The position numbers and the translations under genes were made by a program. A stretch of DNA of 64,000 bases from Orrella daihaiensis. GTDB taxonomy: Bacteria > Pseudomonadota > Gammaproteobacteria > Burkholderiales > Burkholderiaceae_B. Within the stretch, counting starts at the first letter, position 1. The number at the start of each line of letters is the position of its first letter. This document shows, piece after piece, positions 19,190-27,122 of this stretch. Below the pieces are notes generated by a model, which searched no databases, was not told the DNA's origin, and saw only the letters and a list, made by a program, of their open reading frames with translations. The stretch lies in assembly GCF_022811525.1 (NCBI RefSeq), contig NZ_CP063982.1, forward strand, positions 1,054,001 to 1,118,000. The letters are read 5' to 3'.

Positions 19190-20026
19190 ATGGACCTTCA
19201 CATTTGGCTTGACGCATTTCGCTTGCAACCGGACCCGGTGTTGTGTACCGCACTGGCCATCGTGGCTGCATTCCTGATGGGCTTTGCCAGAAGCGGCATT
19301 GGTGCGGGCGGCTTTGTGGTGTCACCGCTCATGGTGCTTGCACTTGGCTCGCAGGTGGGCATCGCGGTTGTGGCCGCCTTGATGCTGCCGGCAGCCTTGA
19401 CGTCTTATCAACAGCACAAACATGACGCCAAGCCCGAGTTGCTGCGTCCTTTGGTGCCGGCTGCATTTCTGGGTACCGTGCTCGGGGGAATCATCTTGTG
19501 GTTGCTCGTGTCTGATGGCGAGATGAGGGTGATCGAACGCAGGCTTGAGTTGACGGTGGCGGCCATGTCTTTGGTTTATGTGGTGCTTGTTAGCCTGCGT
19601 GACCGGGTGGCCAAACTGTTTAGCAACCTCGGCACACCCACACCCCAAAGCCTGTTTGTGATGGGCACGGGACTAGGCATCAGTCAGACCATCGCGAATT
19701 CAGGCTCACCGCTGATGACGGTTTACTTTCTGTGCTATCGCATCGGCAAAGAGCAGTTTGTGGGTGCCCAGGCTACGTTTCTGGTGATCCAGAACACCAT
19801 CAAGATCCTGCCACTGATTTTTCTGGGGATACTGCACTTGGGTAACGCCACGGCTGCGCTGTTGTTGATGCCGTTAACCTTCATTGGCAGTTGGCTAGGA
19901 CAACGTTTCTATAAACGTGCTTCAGAGAAAACGTTTTTTGGGCTCTATGTGGCGCTCTTGGTCGTTGGCTTTATTGCCAGTGCACTCCTGATCATTGGCC
20001 GAGCCCAAGTGTTCGGACTGACTTGA
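19190..20026 (+). CDS. TauE/SafE family sulfite/organosulfonate exporter-like membrane protein
   Basis: A 278-residue integral membrane protein with about eight hydrophobic segments and the TauE/SafE signature near the N-terminus (IVAAFLMGFARSGIGAGGFVVSPLMVLAL, residues ~22-50). The family exports sulfite, sulfoacetate and related C2 compounds or other anions; the substrate here cannot be told. The second half repeats the motif (NSGSPLMTVYFLCYRIGKEQFVGAQATFLVIQN). The ATG at 19190 follows a short leader. An overlapping ATG four bases earlier is in another frame. It is not clustered with sulfonate genes and converges on the minus-strand ThrE-like gene. Confidence 0.85.
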   Translation: MDLHIWLDAFRLQPDPVLCTALAIVAAFLMGFARSGIGAGGFVVSPLMVLALGSQVGIAVVAALMLPAALTSYQQHKHDAKPELLRPLVPAAFLGTVLGGIILWLLVSDGEMRVIERRLELTVAAMSLVYVVLVSLRDRVAKLFSNLGTPTPQSLFVMGTGLGISQTIANSGSPLMTVYFLCYRIGKEQFVGAQATFLVIQNTIKILPLIFLGILHLGNATAALLLMPLTFIGSWLGQRFYKRASEKTFFGLYVALLVVGFIASALLIIGRAQVFGLT

Positions 20027-20061
20027 GTCATAACAAACGCTTGAGCGAGCCAGACCCAACG

Positions 20062-21330
20062 TCAGCGGTTCTTGTACACAACGCCTTCAATCAGCATCTT
20101 CGGCACAATCAAGCCAAACGTCATGGCCATCACGATCATGAACGCACCGGTGCCATTGGTGACTGTATCTAGCAACATGGTAAGCGTCGCTTGGCTACCC
20201 GCGTCATAGATGTCGACCAAGCCGGCGGCAAACTTGAACACAAAAATCCCTGGCATCATCGAGACCACCGAGGCAAACGCCAAAGCCGCAAACGGCAGCT
20301 TCAATTTGCGGGCGAGTATGGTCATAACGCAACCCGAGATGAGGCAGGCAACCAGGGTGGCGCTCACCACACCGCCGCCGGATTCAAGCACCAGCCACCG
20401 GCTGCCGTGGCAAGCCATGCCGACGATGACGGGCGCAGCCAATAATCCCCACGGCAATGAGAAAAACGCACCAAATGCCGCCACCGCAACACCGGCGCAG
20501 ACGATATCGATCCATAGCGGTGTGTGCACCGCCGACGCGGCAGACGACAGCGTGCCATGCGTGCCGGCAAGCCCGATTAACAAACCTGCACAAATGGCCA
20601 GCAAGATGAGCGCGCAGTAGGCGAACCGGGAAACACCCAGGCCCAATCGCCCTCGTACCAGGTCAAGCGATGCATTCAGGATATGGGCACCAGGCACCAG
20701 GATCATGCACGGTGCAATCACCACAAACTGAACTCTGGGGTCATCAAATAGCCCTTGGGCGATGCCTCCACAAACACCGGCGATCAAAGCAGCCACAAAA
20801 GGTTGCACCAGCAGGTTGTCACTGTAGTGGGCAAGTAATCGTCTGACCGCGGCGCCTAGCATTGCCGTCACAAAAATCAAGGCCAACACCAGGCTGTCAG
20901 CTACCCCGAATATGAGACCGAGCGCAGAGGCCCCCAGCCCCGCCATCACAACGAACCTGATGTTGGTGCTAGGCGGATACTGTTCGATTTCGGTTAACTG
21001 TCGATCTAGCGCCTCGAGATCTGCGCCTGTTAAGCGTTCTTTATCTGCGCAGGCTAGATCAATCACATGATTGGTTTGTGCGACCTTGTGCATGTCTACG
21101 CCAGCCGGGCGCACAGACAAGATCGCGGTGTCCCAATTTTGTGAGTCCTTTTGTCGCCAACGACAGAACACACCGTCCCATTGCGGCACAATCTGCCATT
21201 CGATCCCCCCGGCTCGGGCGAGCCGGGTGGTGTCTTCAATTAACCGTTGGGTAGTCTGGCCATTGGCGTGCAGCAGGATCACTGCACGCTTTAGGCAATC
21301 AACGAGGTCGCTGGCCATAAACCCCAACAC
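20062..21330 (-). CDS. ThrE-like threonine/serine exporter (fused DUF1212-DUF3815)
   Basis: A 422-residue membrane protein that joins in one chain the soluble ThrE_1 domain plus helices (YjjP-like) and the ThrE_2 helices (YjjB-like). The family exports threonine/serine or, as YjjPB, succinate. The N-terminal ~100 residues are soluble (HANGQTTQRLIEDTTRLARAGG, WDTAILSVRPAGVDMHKVAQTN). About ten hydrophobic segments follow, including IAPCMILVPGAHILNASLDL. The gene starts 5 bases after the end of the malic-enzyme gene and is almost certainly cotranscribed with it. A dicarboxylate export role in line with YjjPB would fit the fumC-malic enzyme context as well as amino-acid export. Confidence 0.8.
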   Translation of the reverse strand: MLGFMASDLVDCLKRAVILLHANGQTTQRLIEDTTRLARAGGIEWQIVPQWDGVFCRWRQKDSQNWDTAILSVRPAGVDMHKVAQTNHVIDLACADKERLTGADLEALDRQLTEIEQYPPSTNIRFVVMAGLGASALGLIFGVADSLVLALIFVTAMLGAAVRRLLAHYSDNLLVQPFVAALIAGVCGGIAQGLFDDPRVQFVVIAPCMILVPGAHILNASLDLVRGRLGLGVSRFAYCALILLAICAGLLIGLAGTHGTLSSAASAVHTPLWIDIVCAGVAVAAFGAFFSLPWGLLAAPVIVGMACHGSRWLVLESGGGVVSATLVACLISGCVMTILARKLKLPFAALAFASVVSMMPGIFVFKFAAGLVDIYDAGSQATLTMLLDTVTNGTGAFMIVMAMTFGLIVPKMLIEGVVYKNR

Positions 21331-21335
21331 CCAAT

Positions 21336-22964
21336 TTATGCTGGATCGTAAACAGGGCGGTAGGCGGTCTTGCGAATATGCGCCTCGATATCCTTGGGAC
21401 GCTTGACCCGCGCCAGATTGTTGTCAAAGATGTACTCAGCAATCTTGGCCGCGGTGTGCAACGAGGCATCCAGGATTTGTGACTGCGGCGGGTAGATCAA
21501 ACCCGTGTCCAACTCTGCCTGGGTCACTTGCTCAGCCACGGCCTTGGCGGCCACGATGAACATCTCTTCAGTGACTCGCTTGGATTGAGTGGCCAGCACT
21601 GCCATGCCCATGGCCGGGAAAATGTAGACGTTGTTGCCTTGGCCGGGGATGTAGGTTTTGTTTTTGTAGGTGACCGGGTCAAACGGGCTGCCGCTGGCAA
21701 ATATGGCCTTGCCGTCAGACCATTTGTAGGCCTCTTCAGCCGTGCACTCCGAGCGTGAAGTCGGGTTCGAATAGGGGAAGATGATGGGGCGCTCATTGAC
21801 TTCAGACATGGCTTCGATCACCTGCTGGTTAAAGAGCTTGGGGACCGTGCTCACCCCGATAATCCCGGTGGGCTTCAGATCCTTGATGACATCCACAAAC
21901 GAGTTACTCGCCGCATGCTTGTGCGCAAATGGCTTTTGGAAGTCAGCGAGGTCTTTGCGCGATGACTGCACCAGGCCGTTGATATCAAACAACCAGTTGC
22001 GCGCACGCGCCTCATCGATACTCAAACCTTCCATGGCCATGGCTTGGCTAATCAGTTCGGCAATACCCGTGGCGGCAGACCCGGCACCCATGAACAGGAA
22101 TTTATGCTCGGTCAGTTTCTTGCCAGTCACTCGCACGCCACCCAGAATACCGGCCAAGGCCACACCTGCCGTGCCCTGGATGTCGTCGTTGTAGGTGCAA
22201 ACTTTGTCTTTGTACTTTTGCAGGATGCCCACCGCATTGAAGTTGGCGAAGTCCTCCCACTGAATGCAGCACTTGGGGTAGAGTGCCTGCACCGCATCAA
22301 CAAATTCGGCAATAAACGCGTCATAGTCCTTGCCGCGCACACGCTGCTGACGCAAACCCAGATACAACGGGTCATCAAGCAGTTCCTGGTTATTGGTGCC
22401 CACGTCCAGCGTAATGGGTAAGGTGAGCTCCGGTGGCACGCCGGCAACCGCGGTGTAGAGCGCGAGCTTGCCAATGGGAATGCCCATGCCGCCTACGCCC
22501 AAGTCGCCCAAGCCCAGAATACGCTCACCATCGGTCACCACAATAAAGCGCACATCCTTCTGTGGCCAGTTTTTGAGCAACTCCTTGACCCGACCTTTGG
22601 CGGTGATGGGCAGATACACGCCGTGTGAGGAACGGAAGATGTGGTCAAACTTCTGGCAGGCTTCACCAACCGTTGGGGTGTAGACCAGTGGCATAAAGCG
22701 CGCCGGGTCGCCCATGAGCACAGCATAAAAGAGTGTCTGATTCCGGCTCTGCAAGTCCATCAAAAAAAGGTAGCGTTGCAAATCGTTATCGAGCATATCG
22801 AGTTGGGTGTGTACCCGTGCGATTTGTAACTCAAGGCTATCAACACCGATTGGTAACAAGCCTTCTAGGCCCAGGGTCTTGCGTTGTTGGGCGGTAAAGG
22901 CTGAGCCGCGGTTCATGCTCGGGTCGTGCAAGGCGGCATAGCCTTTGGCAGTGGTCTTAGCCAT
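21336..22964 (-). CDS. NAD-dependent malic enzyme
   Basis: Oxidatively decarboxylates malate to pyruvate with reduction of NAD(P). The 542-residue length and layout are those of the large MaeA/SfcA (NAD-type) branch, not the MaeB fusion. Visible motifs are YTPTVGEACQKF near residue 94, GLGDLGVGGMGIPIGKLALY (~152-171), the substrate/metal segment QWEDFANFNA (~256), and the dinucleotide loop FMGAGSAATGIAEL (~292). IFPYSNPTSRSECTAEEAY and the late VYIFPAMGMAV segment complete the fold. It lies 107 bases after fumC on the same strand, giving fumarate -> malate -> pyruvate in two consecutive genes. The NAD preference is inferred from the branch. Confidence 0.95.
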   Translation of the reverse strand: MAKTTAKGYAALHDPSMNRGSAFTAQQRKTLGLEGLLPIGVDSLELQIARVHTQLDMLDNDLQRYLFLMDLQSRNQTLFYAVLMGDPARFMPLVYTPTVGEACQKFDHIFRSSHGVYLPITAKGRVKELLKNWPQKDVRFIVVTDGERILGLGDLGVGGMGIPIGKLALYTAVAGVPPELTLPITLDVGTNNQELLDDPLYLGLRQQRVRGKDYDAFIAEFVDAVQALYPKCCIQWEDFANFNAVGILQKYKDKVCTYNDDIQGTAGVALAGILGGVRVTGKKLTEHKFLFMGAGSAATGIAELISQAMAMEGLSIDEARARNWLFDINGLVQSSRKDLADFQKPFAHKHAASNSFVDVIKDLKPTGIIGVSTVPKLFNQQVIEAMSEVNERPIIFPYSNPTSRSECTAEEAYKWSDGKAIFASGSPFDPVTYKNKTYIPGQGNNVYIFPAMGMAVLATQSKRVTEEMFIVAAKAVAEQVTQAELDTGLIYPPQSQILDASLHTAAKIAEYIFDNNLARVKRPKDIEAHIRKTAYRPVYDPA

Positions 22965-23038
22965 CAGAGTGCTCCATTGAATCAGTTGTTAATCTCAGTT
23001 GTTCATCTATTGGGTACTGAAATATACCCACTTTATTG

Positions 23039-23069
23039 AGCTAGCCTGCCGTCATGCGGCAGGCTAGCT
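23039..23069 (-). terminator. Strong hairpin just after fumC
   Basis: Perfect 13-base arms (23039-23051 and 23057-23069, each beginning or ending in AGCTAGCCTGCCG) with a 5-base loop lie immediately after the fumC stop codon. The sequence following on the minus strand (CAATAAAG) has no real U-run, so this may be an attenuating or 3'-stabilising hairpin between fumC and the malic-enzyme gene rather than a full terminator. Confidence 0.55.
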
Positions 23070-23071
23070 AT

Positions 23072-24472
23072 TTATTTCGCGACATAGGGGTGAACCATTT
23101 TGGCGGGATCGACCACGCGATTGAACTCCTCTTCTGAGACGAATCCAAGCTTTAATGCCGCATCTTTAAGCGTCAGATCATTGTCCATGGCGTAGTGGGC
23201 GATCTTGGACGCCTTGTCGTAACCAATCACGGGTGCCAAGGCAGTCACTAGCATCAGTGAACGCTCGACATATTCGGCGATTTTTTTCTCATTGGGCTGC
23301 GTGCCTTCGACCAGGAACTTGCGGAAGTTGGTGCAGCCATCGGTCATCAAGGTGATGGAGTGGGTGATGTTCTGGATGATGAGCGGCTTATAGACGTTCA
23401 TCTCGAGATAACCGCTAGCACCCCCAAACCCGACCGCGACATCGTTGGCCATGACTTGAACAGCCAGCATGGTGAGCGCTTCAGCCTGCGTGGGGTTAAC
23501 TTTGCCGGGCATGATCGAGGAGCCAGGTTCGTTCTCAGGGATATGCAGTTCAGCAAAGCCCGCACGCGGGCCGCAGGACATCAGGCGAATGTCGTTGCCA
23601 ATCTTGTAGAGCGAGACGGCAAGCGTGCGAAATGCGCCAGACAAGTGAACCAGCGCATCGTGCGCACCTTGGACGGTGAACTTGTTTGGCGCGGTCACAA
23701 ACGGCAGGCCAGTCAGCTTGGCAATCTCTTTGGCCGCATCTTCGGCAAACCCGGGCGCGGCATTAATGCCCGTGCCTACCGCCGTGCCGCCCAAGGCCAA
23801 GTGGTAGACACCTTTCAAGGCATCGTTAATGCGCTCCAGATCATCATCAAGCATACCGACATAACCCGACCATTCCTGACCCAGGGTCAGGGGGGTGGCG
23901 TCTTGCATGTGGGTGCGCCCGATTTTGACGATATCTTTCCACGATTCGGCTTTGGCGTTCATCGCATCGCGCAGTGATTTAACCGCAGGCAGCAGCCGTG
24001 ATGTCGTATTGACAGCTGCTGCAATATACATGGCCGACGGGAACGAGTCGTTTGATGATTGCGACATGTTGACGTGGTCGTTGGGGTGAACCGGCGTTTT
24101 GCTTCCCAGTTCCGTGCCGGCCAACTGGCAGCACCGGTTGGAGACCACCTCATTGACGTTCATGTTGAACTGCGTGCCACTGCCGGTCATCCAGACGTGT
24201 AACGGGAACATGTCGTGATGTTGGCCAGCGAGGATTTCATCGCAGGTTTTGACGATCAGGTCATGTTGTTGGTCAGGCAAACGGCCACTGGCGTGGTTCA
24301 CATTGGCAGCCGCTTTTTTTAGCGTGGCATATGAGGTGATCATCTCGCGTGGGATCAGATCTTTGCCGATGCTGAAGTGCTCAAGCGAGCGCTGCGTTTG
24401 TGCGCCCCAGAGTTTGTCGGCTGGCACTTCGACGATGCCGAGGCTGTCGGATTCTTTGCGAACGTCAGTCAT
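23072..24472 (-). CDS. fumC: Class II fumarate hydratase
   Basis: Iron-independent fumarase that interconverts fumarate and malate. The 466-residue product carries the superfamily signature GSSIMPGKVNP near residue 318 (catalytic Ser loop). It also has the conserved regions TGSGTQFNMNVNEV (~97-110) and VHPNDHVNMSQSSNDSFP (~128-145), plus GRTHMQDATPLTLGQE with the catalytic His. All key segments are intact. It lies between an AEC-type carrier gene (36 bases upstream) and the NAD-malic-enzyme gene. Close homologues such as aspartase and argininosuccinate lyase differ in these segments, so the call is firm. Confidence 0.96.
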   Translation of the reverse strand: MTDVRKESDSLGIVEVPADKLWGAQTQRSLEHFSIGKDLIPREMITSYATLKKAAANVNHASGRLPDQQHDLIVKTCDEILAGQHHDMFPLHVWMTGSGTQFNMNVNEVVSNRCCQLAGTELGSKTPVHPNDHVNMSQSSNDSFPSAMYIAAAVNTTSRLLPAVKSLRDAMNAKAESWKDIVKIGRTHMQDATPLTLGQEWSGYVGMLDDDLERINDALKGVYHLALGGTAVGTGINAAPGFAEDAAKEIAKLTGLPFVTAPNKFTVQGAHDALVHLSGAFRTLAVSLYKIGNDIRLMSCGPRAGFAELHIPENEPGSSIMPGKVNPTQAEALTMLAVQVMANDVAVGFGGASGYLEMNVYKPLIIQNITHSITLMTDGCTNFRKFLVEGTQPNEKKIAEYVERSLMLVTALAPVIGYDKASKIAHYAMDNDLTLKDAALKLGFVSEEEFNRVVDPAKMVHPYVAK

Positions 24473-24508
24473 GATGGGTTCCTTTGAAAAAAACGCGGTG
24501 AATCATGG

Positions 24509-25453
24509 TTAGAACAGTTTTTCAGCGATAAAAATCCACATCGCCATCGTAAAAATCGCCACCACATTGCTGGCGAGAATTTGTCCGGGGATCTTGTCAG
24601 TAGCAATCGCGAACTGCGAGCTCAACATCGCACCCATGGTGGCCGCCGGACAGGCCACGATGATGATGGCGCCTTTGGCCAGCAACGGATCAAGCTTGAA
24701 CGCCAAGGCAAGCACCAACACCAGGGCAGGCATCAAGAAGTTCTTCACGATGACCACCGTCACTACCTGCAAGTCAATGCGTGGCGTCAGAAATGACAGC
24801 AAGATTCCGAGCGTAAATAATGCCAAGCCGCCTGACACATTGCCCAGCAGTTTCAGTGAATCCGTGGCCAGAGCCGGCAACTTAAAGCCCAGCAAAGCAA
24901 GAATCAGCCCCAGGATGGGCGCCCATACCACCGGTTGCTTGATAGTGTTGAGCAAAATGCTGCCAAGGCCTGGTGTGGCCGCCGCACCAGATGCTGTCCC
25001 TTTTTCTTTGTTCAACATCGCCATGATGATCGGAATCACAATGATGCTGGTGATAATGTTACCCACGATGATGGGCAGCATCCCTTGCTGGCCAACTACC
25101 GTTAACACCACCGGCAAACCAAAATACGCCATGTCGGGAAACCCGCTGTTACTGCCAAATAGAGCTGCTTCGCCGGGTGGTTTTTTCCAGACGAACAGCC
25201 CTAGAAACAGCGCCACAAAAAATGGCAAGGTAATGCCAATCAGCAGTGTCAGTACATAAGGAATGTTTTCAAATTGGCTCGGGCTAAAACCAAAGATCGA
25301 TACAAAGAGGGCGCAGGGCAGGGCGAAGTTCACCACCGCCGTCGATAAGCTCTTGGCGCCATCGCTACCGATGAGCTTGGTCTTGCCGGCCAGAAAGCCA
25401 AGCAGCACCACAAACGCCACCGGGGCGAGTGCCGTCAAAATCAGGTTAATCAT
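24509..25453 (-). CDS. AEC (auxin efflux carrier) family transporter
   Basis: A 314-residue membrane protein with two five-helix halves typical of the AEC family (LNLILTALAPVAFVVLLGFLAGK at the start; FGSNSGFPDMAYFGLPVV in the middle). The conserved Asn/Pro kinks of the crossover helices are present. Bacterial members include malonate (MdcF) and malate permeases. The immediately downstream fumC and malic-enzyme genes make a C4-dicarboxylate or malonate-type substrate plausible here, though direction of transport and substrate are not shown by the sequence. It is probably the first gene of a run AEC-fumC-maeA-thrE and lies downstream of a porin gene on the same strand. Confidence 0.85.
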   Translation of the reverse strand: MINLILTALAPVAFVVLLGFLAGKTKLIGSDGAKSLSTAVVNFALPCALFVSIFGFSPSQFENIPYVLTLLIGITLPFFVALFLGLFVWKKPPGEAALFGSNSGFPDMAYFGLPVVLTVVGQQGMLPIIVGNIITSIIVIPIIMAMLNKEKGTASGAAATPGLGSILLNTIKQPVVWAPILGLILALLGFKLPALATDSLKLLGNVSGGLALFTLGILLSFLTPRIDLQVVTVVIVKNFLMPALVLVLALAFKLDPLLAKGAIIIVACPAATMGAMLSSQFAIATDKIPGQILASNVVAIFTMAMWIFIAEKLF

Positions 25454-25559
25454 AAAAATTCCCCTTGGTTGTGATTATGGTTATCCAGCAAGAGAACACA
25501 CTGCAAAAGAACAAGCTACAAAAGAAATACCGACTTGATGCGCACCATCCGTTTAGGCC

Positions 25560-26798
25560 TTAAAAGAAATGCCGCACACCAGTACCCACCACCGAGCTCC
25601 TCGCGGTACTGAATGTTTGGTAATTGTTCCCATAAGAGCCCCAGACATAGACGTCGGTGCGTTTGGAGAGGTTATAGACATAGCCGGCGCTGAAGATATT
25701 CTGCGTCGCAAGTTCAGTATTGGCTTTTAGTGCCCCGGTTGGTTGCAGCATCTGCCACGACAGCAGCACTCGGCCTTGTGGGCCGACCGGAATCGTGGCG
25801 CCTAGCGCGTATTGCGAGGATTTCGCGCCTTGTGCAAACAGCACGTTCGAGCCTTCACTAAAGGTCGTCAATGGCGTGGAGTAACCGCCTGCGCCTGCTC
25901 CTTGCCCAAAAAATGCACCATCAAATGTTTGCCCGATCACAGCCGATACTTTGACAACCTTAAAGTCGTAGCTCGCCGCCGCGAGCCACGCCTTGGGTGT
26001 GGCCTGGTTTGTATTGGCCACCGTTTGGCCAGTGCCCGTGGCAAACTGGCTAGCACCATAGACCGCGTCATAGGTTGCCAACAAAGCCAGACCGCCGCGG
26101 CTGTATCGCAGTGCTGCCGTGAGCATCCGCATATTGGCGCTCGTCCCAAAAAACTGGGTGCCTGGTTGCAGGGTGTTTGATGGCCCGTTGGCATAAATGG
26201 CACTAAAGCCCGTGTTAAACGAATAACCGACACTGGCTTGCCAGCCATACATATTGCCGCTTTGATACAAGAGCAGATTGTTGGGTCGCACACCATTGGC
26301 TGACCCAAACGAGGCCCCCCAGCCTGCCTGGCTGCCAGAAATAGAGAAGGGATCAAAGGGCACTAAATAGCTGTAGGCCAGGTTGGCTGCACGACCAAAC
26401 TGCACAGAGCCCCATCGGTTATTGGCAATCGCCAGGGTCGATTGACGTCCAAACCCAAGTCCACCCTGTCCCAGGCTGCCGTTTTGTGCGTTCACACCCT
26501 CTTCGAGCACGAACTGGACCGACCATTGGTCTGACAGCGGCTCGCTACCTTTGATTCCCCAGCGCGAGCCACTTAACACCCCTGATGTCATGCCGGCTTG
26601 CGATCCACTGATCGCGGGCCCCCAGCTGCCGGCATCACGAGAGACATGGTTGTAGTAAAGACTCAAGTCAATAATGCCGTACATCGTCAGGTTGGAGGCA
26701 GCCATCGAGACCGACGTCGCTAGCGTTGCCGCCAGCCCAAGCGTGGCTACCAGTATGCAGTGAGGCACTACAAACTTTATGTATTTCGTTGTGTTCAT
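25560..26798 (-). CDS. Gram-negative porin (Burkholderia/Bordetella OmpC-like, Porin_4 type)
   Basis: A general diffusion porin of the betaproteobacterial trimeric type. The mature part begins SNLTMYGIIDLSLYYNHV, contains the family features GSRWGIKGSEPLSDQWSVQFVLEEG and FGRQSTLAIANNRWGSVQFGR, and ends in GVRHFF, whose terminal Phe is the outer-membrane insertion signal. The frame is open upstream to 26999. The start was placed at 26798 because only this gives a normal signal peptide (basic NTTKYIK, hydrophobic core, cleavage after SMAA). An upstream ATG at 26834 is possible. The result is 412 residues, within the family range. It is divergent from the TAXI gene and precedes the AEC-fumC-maeA run, so it may feed the same uptake route. 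Confidence 0.93.
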   Translation of the reverse strand: MNTTKYIKFVVPHCILVATLGLAATLATSVSMAASNLTMYGIIDLSLYYNHVSRDAGSWGPAISGSQAGMTSGVLSGSRWGIKGSEPLSDQWSVQFVLEEGVNAQNGSLGQGGLGFGRQSTLAIANNRWGSVQFGRAANLAYSYLVPFDPFSISGSQAGWGASFGSANGVRPNNLLLYQSGNMYGWQASVGYSFNTGFSAIYANGPSNTLQPGTQFFGTSANMRMLTAALRYSRGGLALLATYDAVYGASQFATGTGQTVANTNQATPKAWLAAASYDFKVVKVSAVIGQTFDGAFFGQGAGAGGYSTPLTTFSEGSNVLFAQGAKSSQYALGATIPVGPQGRVLLSWQMLQPTGALKANTELATQNIFSAGYVYNLSKRTDVYVWGSYGNNYQTFSTARSSVVGTGVRHFF

Positions 26799-27122
26799 GA
26801 GCAGTGCATGGCAAGGTTTGACGTGGTTGGTCATCAAACCGGCAGCCTGTTGTGCGTTAAAAAAAACGAAGGTCAACAGAGCCGCTGTGCTCGGGATAAG
26901 CAAAACGACGATCGCATTATCACCACAATTTGTGACATTTGTCGACGTAATAATGTGTAAGGAAACCAAGACAAGCCAGTCATTCACTAAGTCAGCCATA
27001 GCCAGGGGATCTGAGCTCTGTAAGCCAGAGACGGATTTGTCGTATAAACGAGCTTCAGAGCCTCAGAACTACAGAGCAAAGCGCTCGCCACACCCTACGA
27101 TACTTAATCAAGCCAATACGCC
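26799..27122. other. Divergent intergenic region between porin and TAXI genes
   Basis: 324 bases that must contain the start signals of both divergent genes. One good minus-strand promoter is visible (26916-26945). No gene is seen. Confidence 0.5.
26916..26945 (-). promoter_or_regulatory. Candidate porin promoter
   Basis: On the minus strand TCGACA (26945-26940) and GATAAT (26921-26916) each match the sigma-70 hexamers at five of six positions and are 18 bases apart. They would give a transcript starting ~110 bases before the porin ATG, leaving room for the post-transcriptional control common among porin mRNAs. Motif evidence only. Confidence 0.45.
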
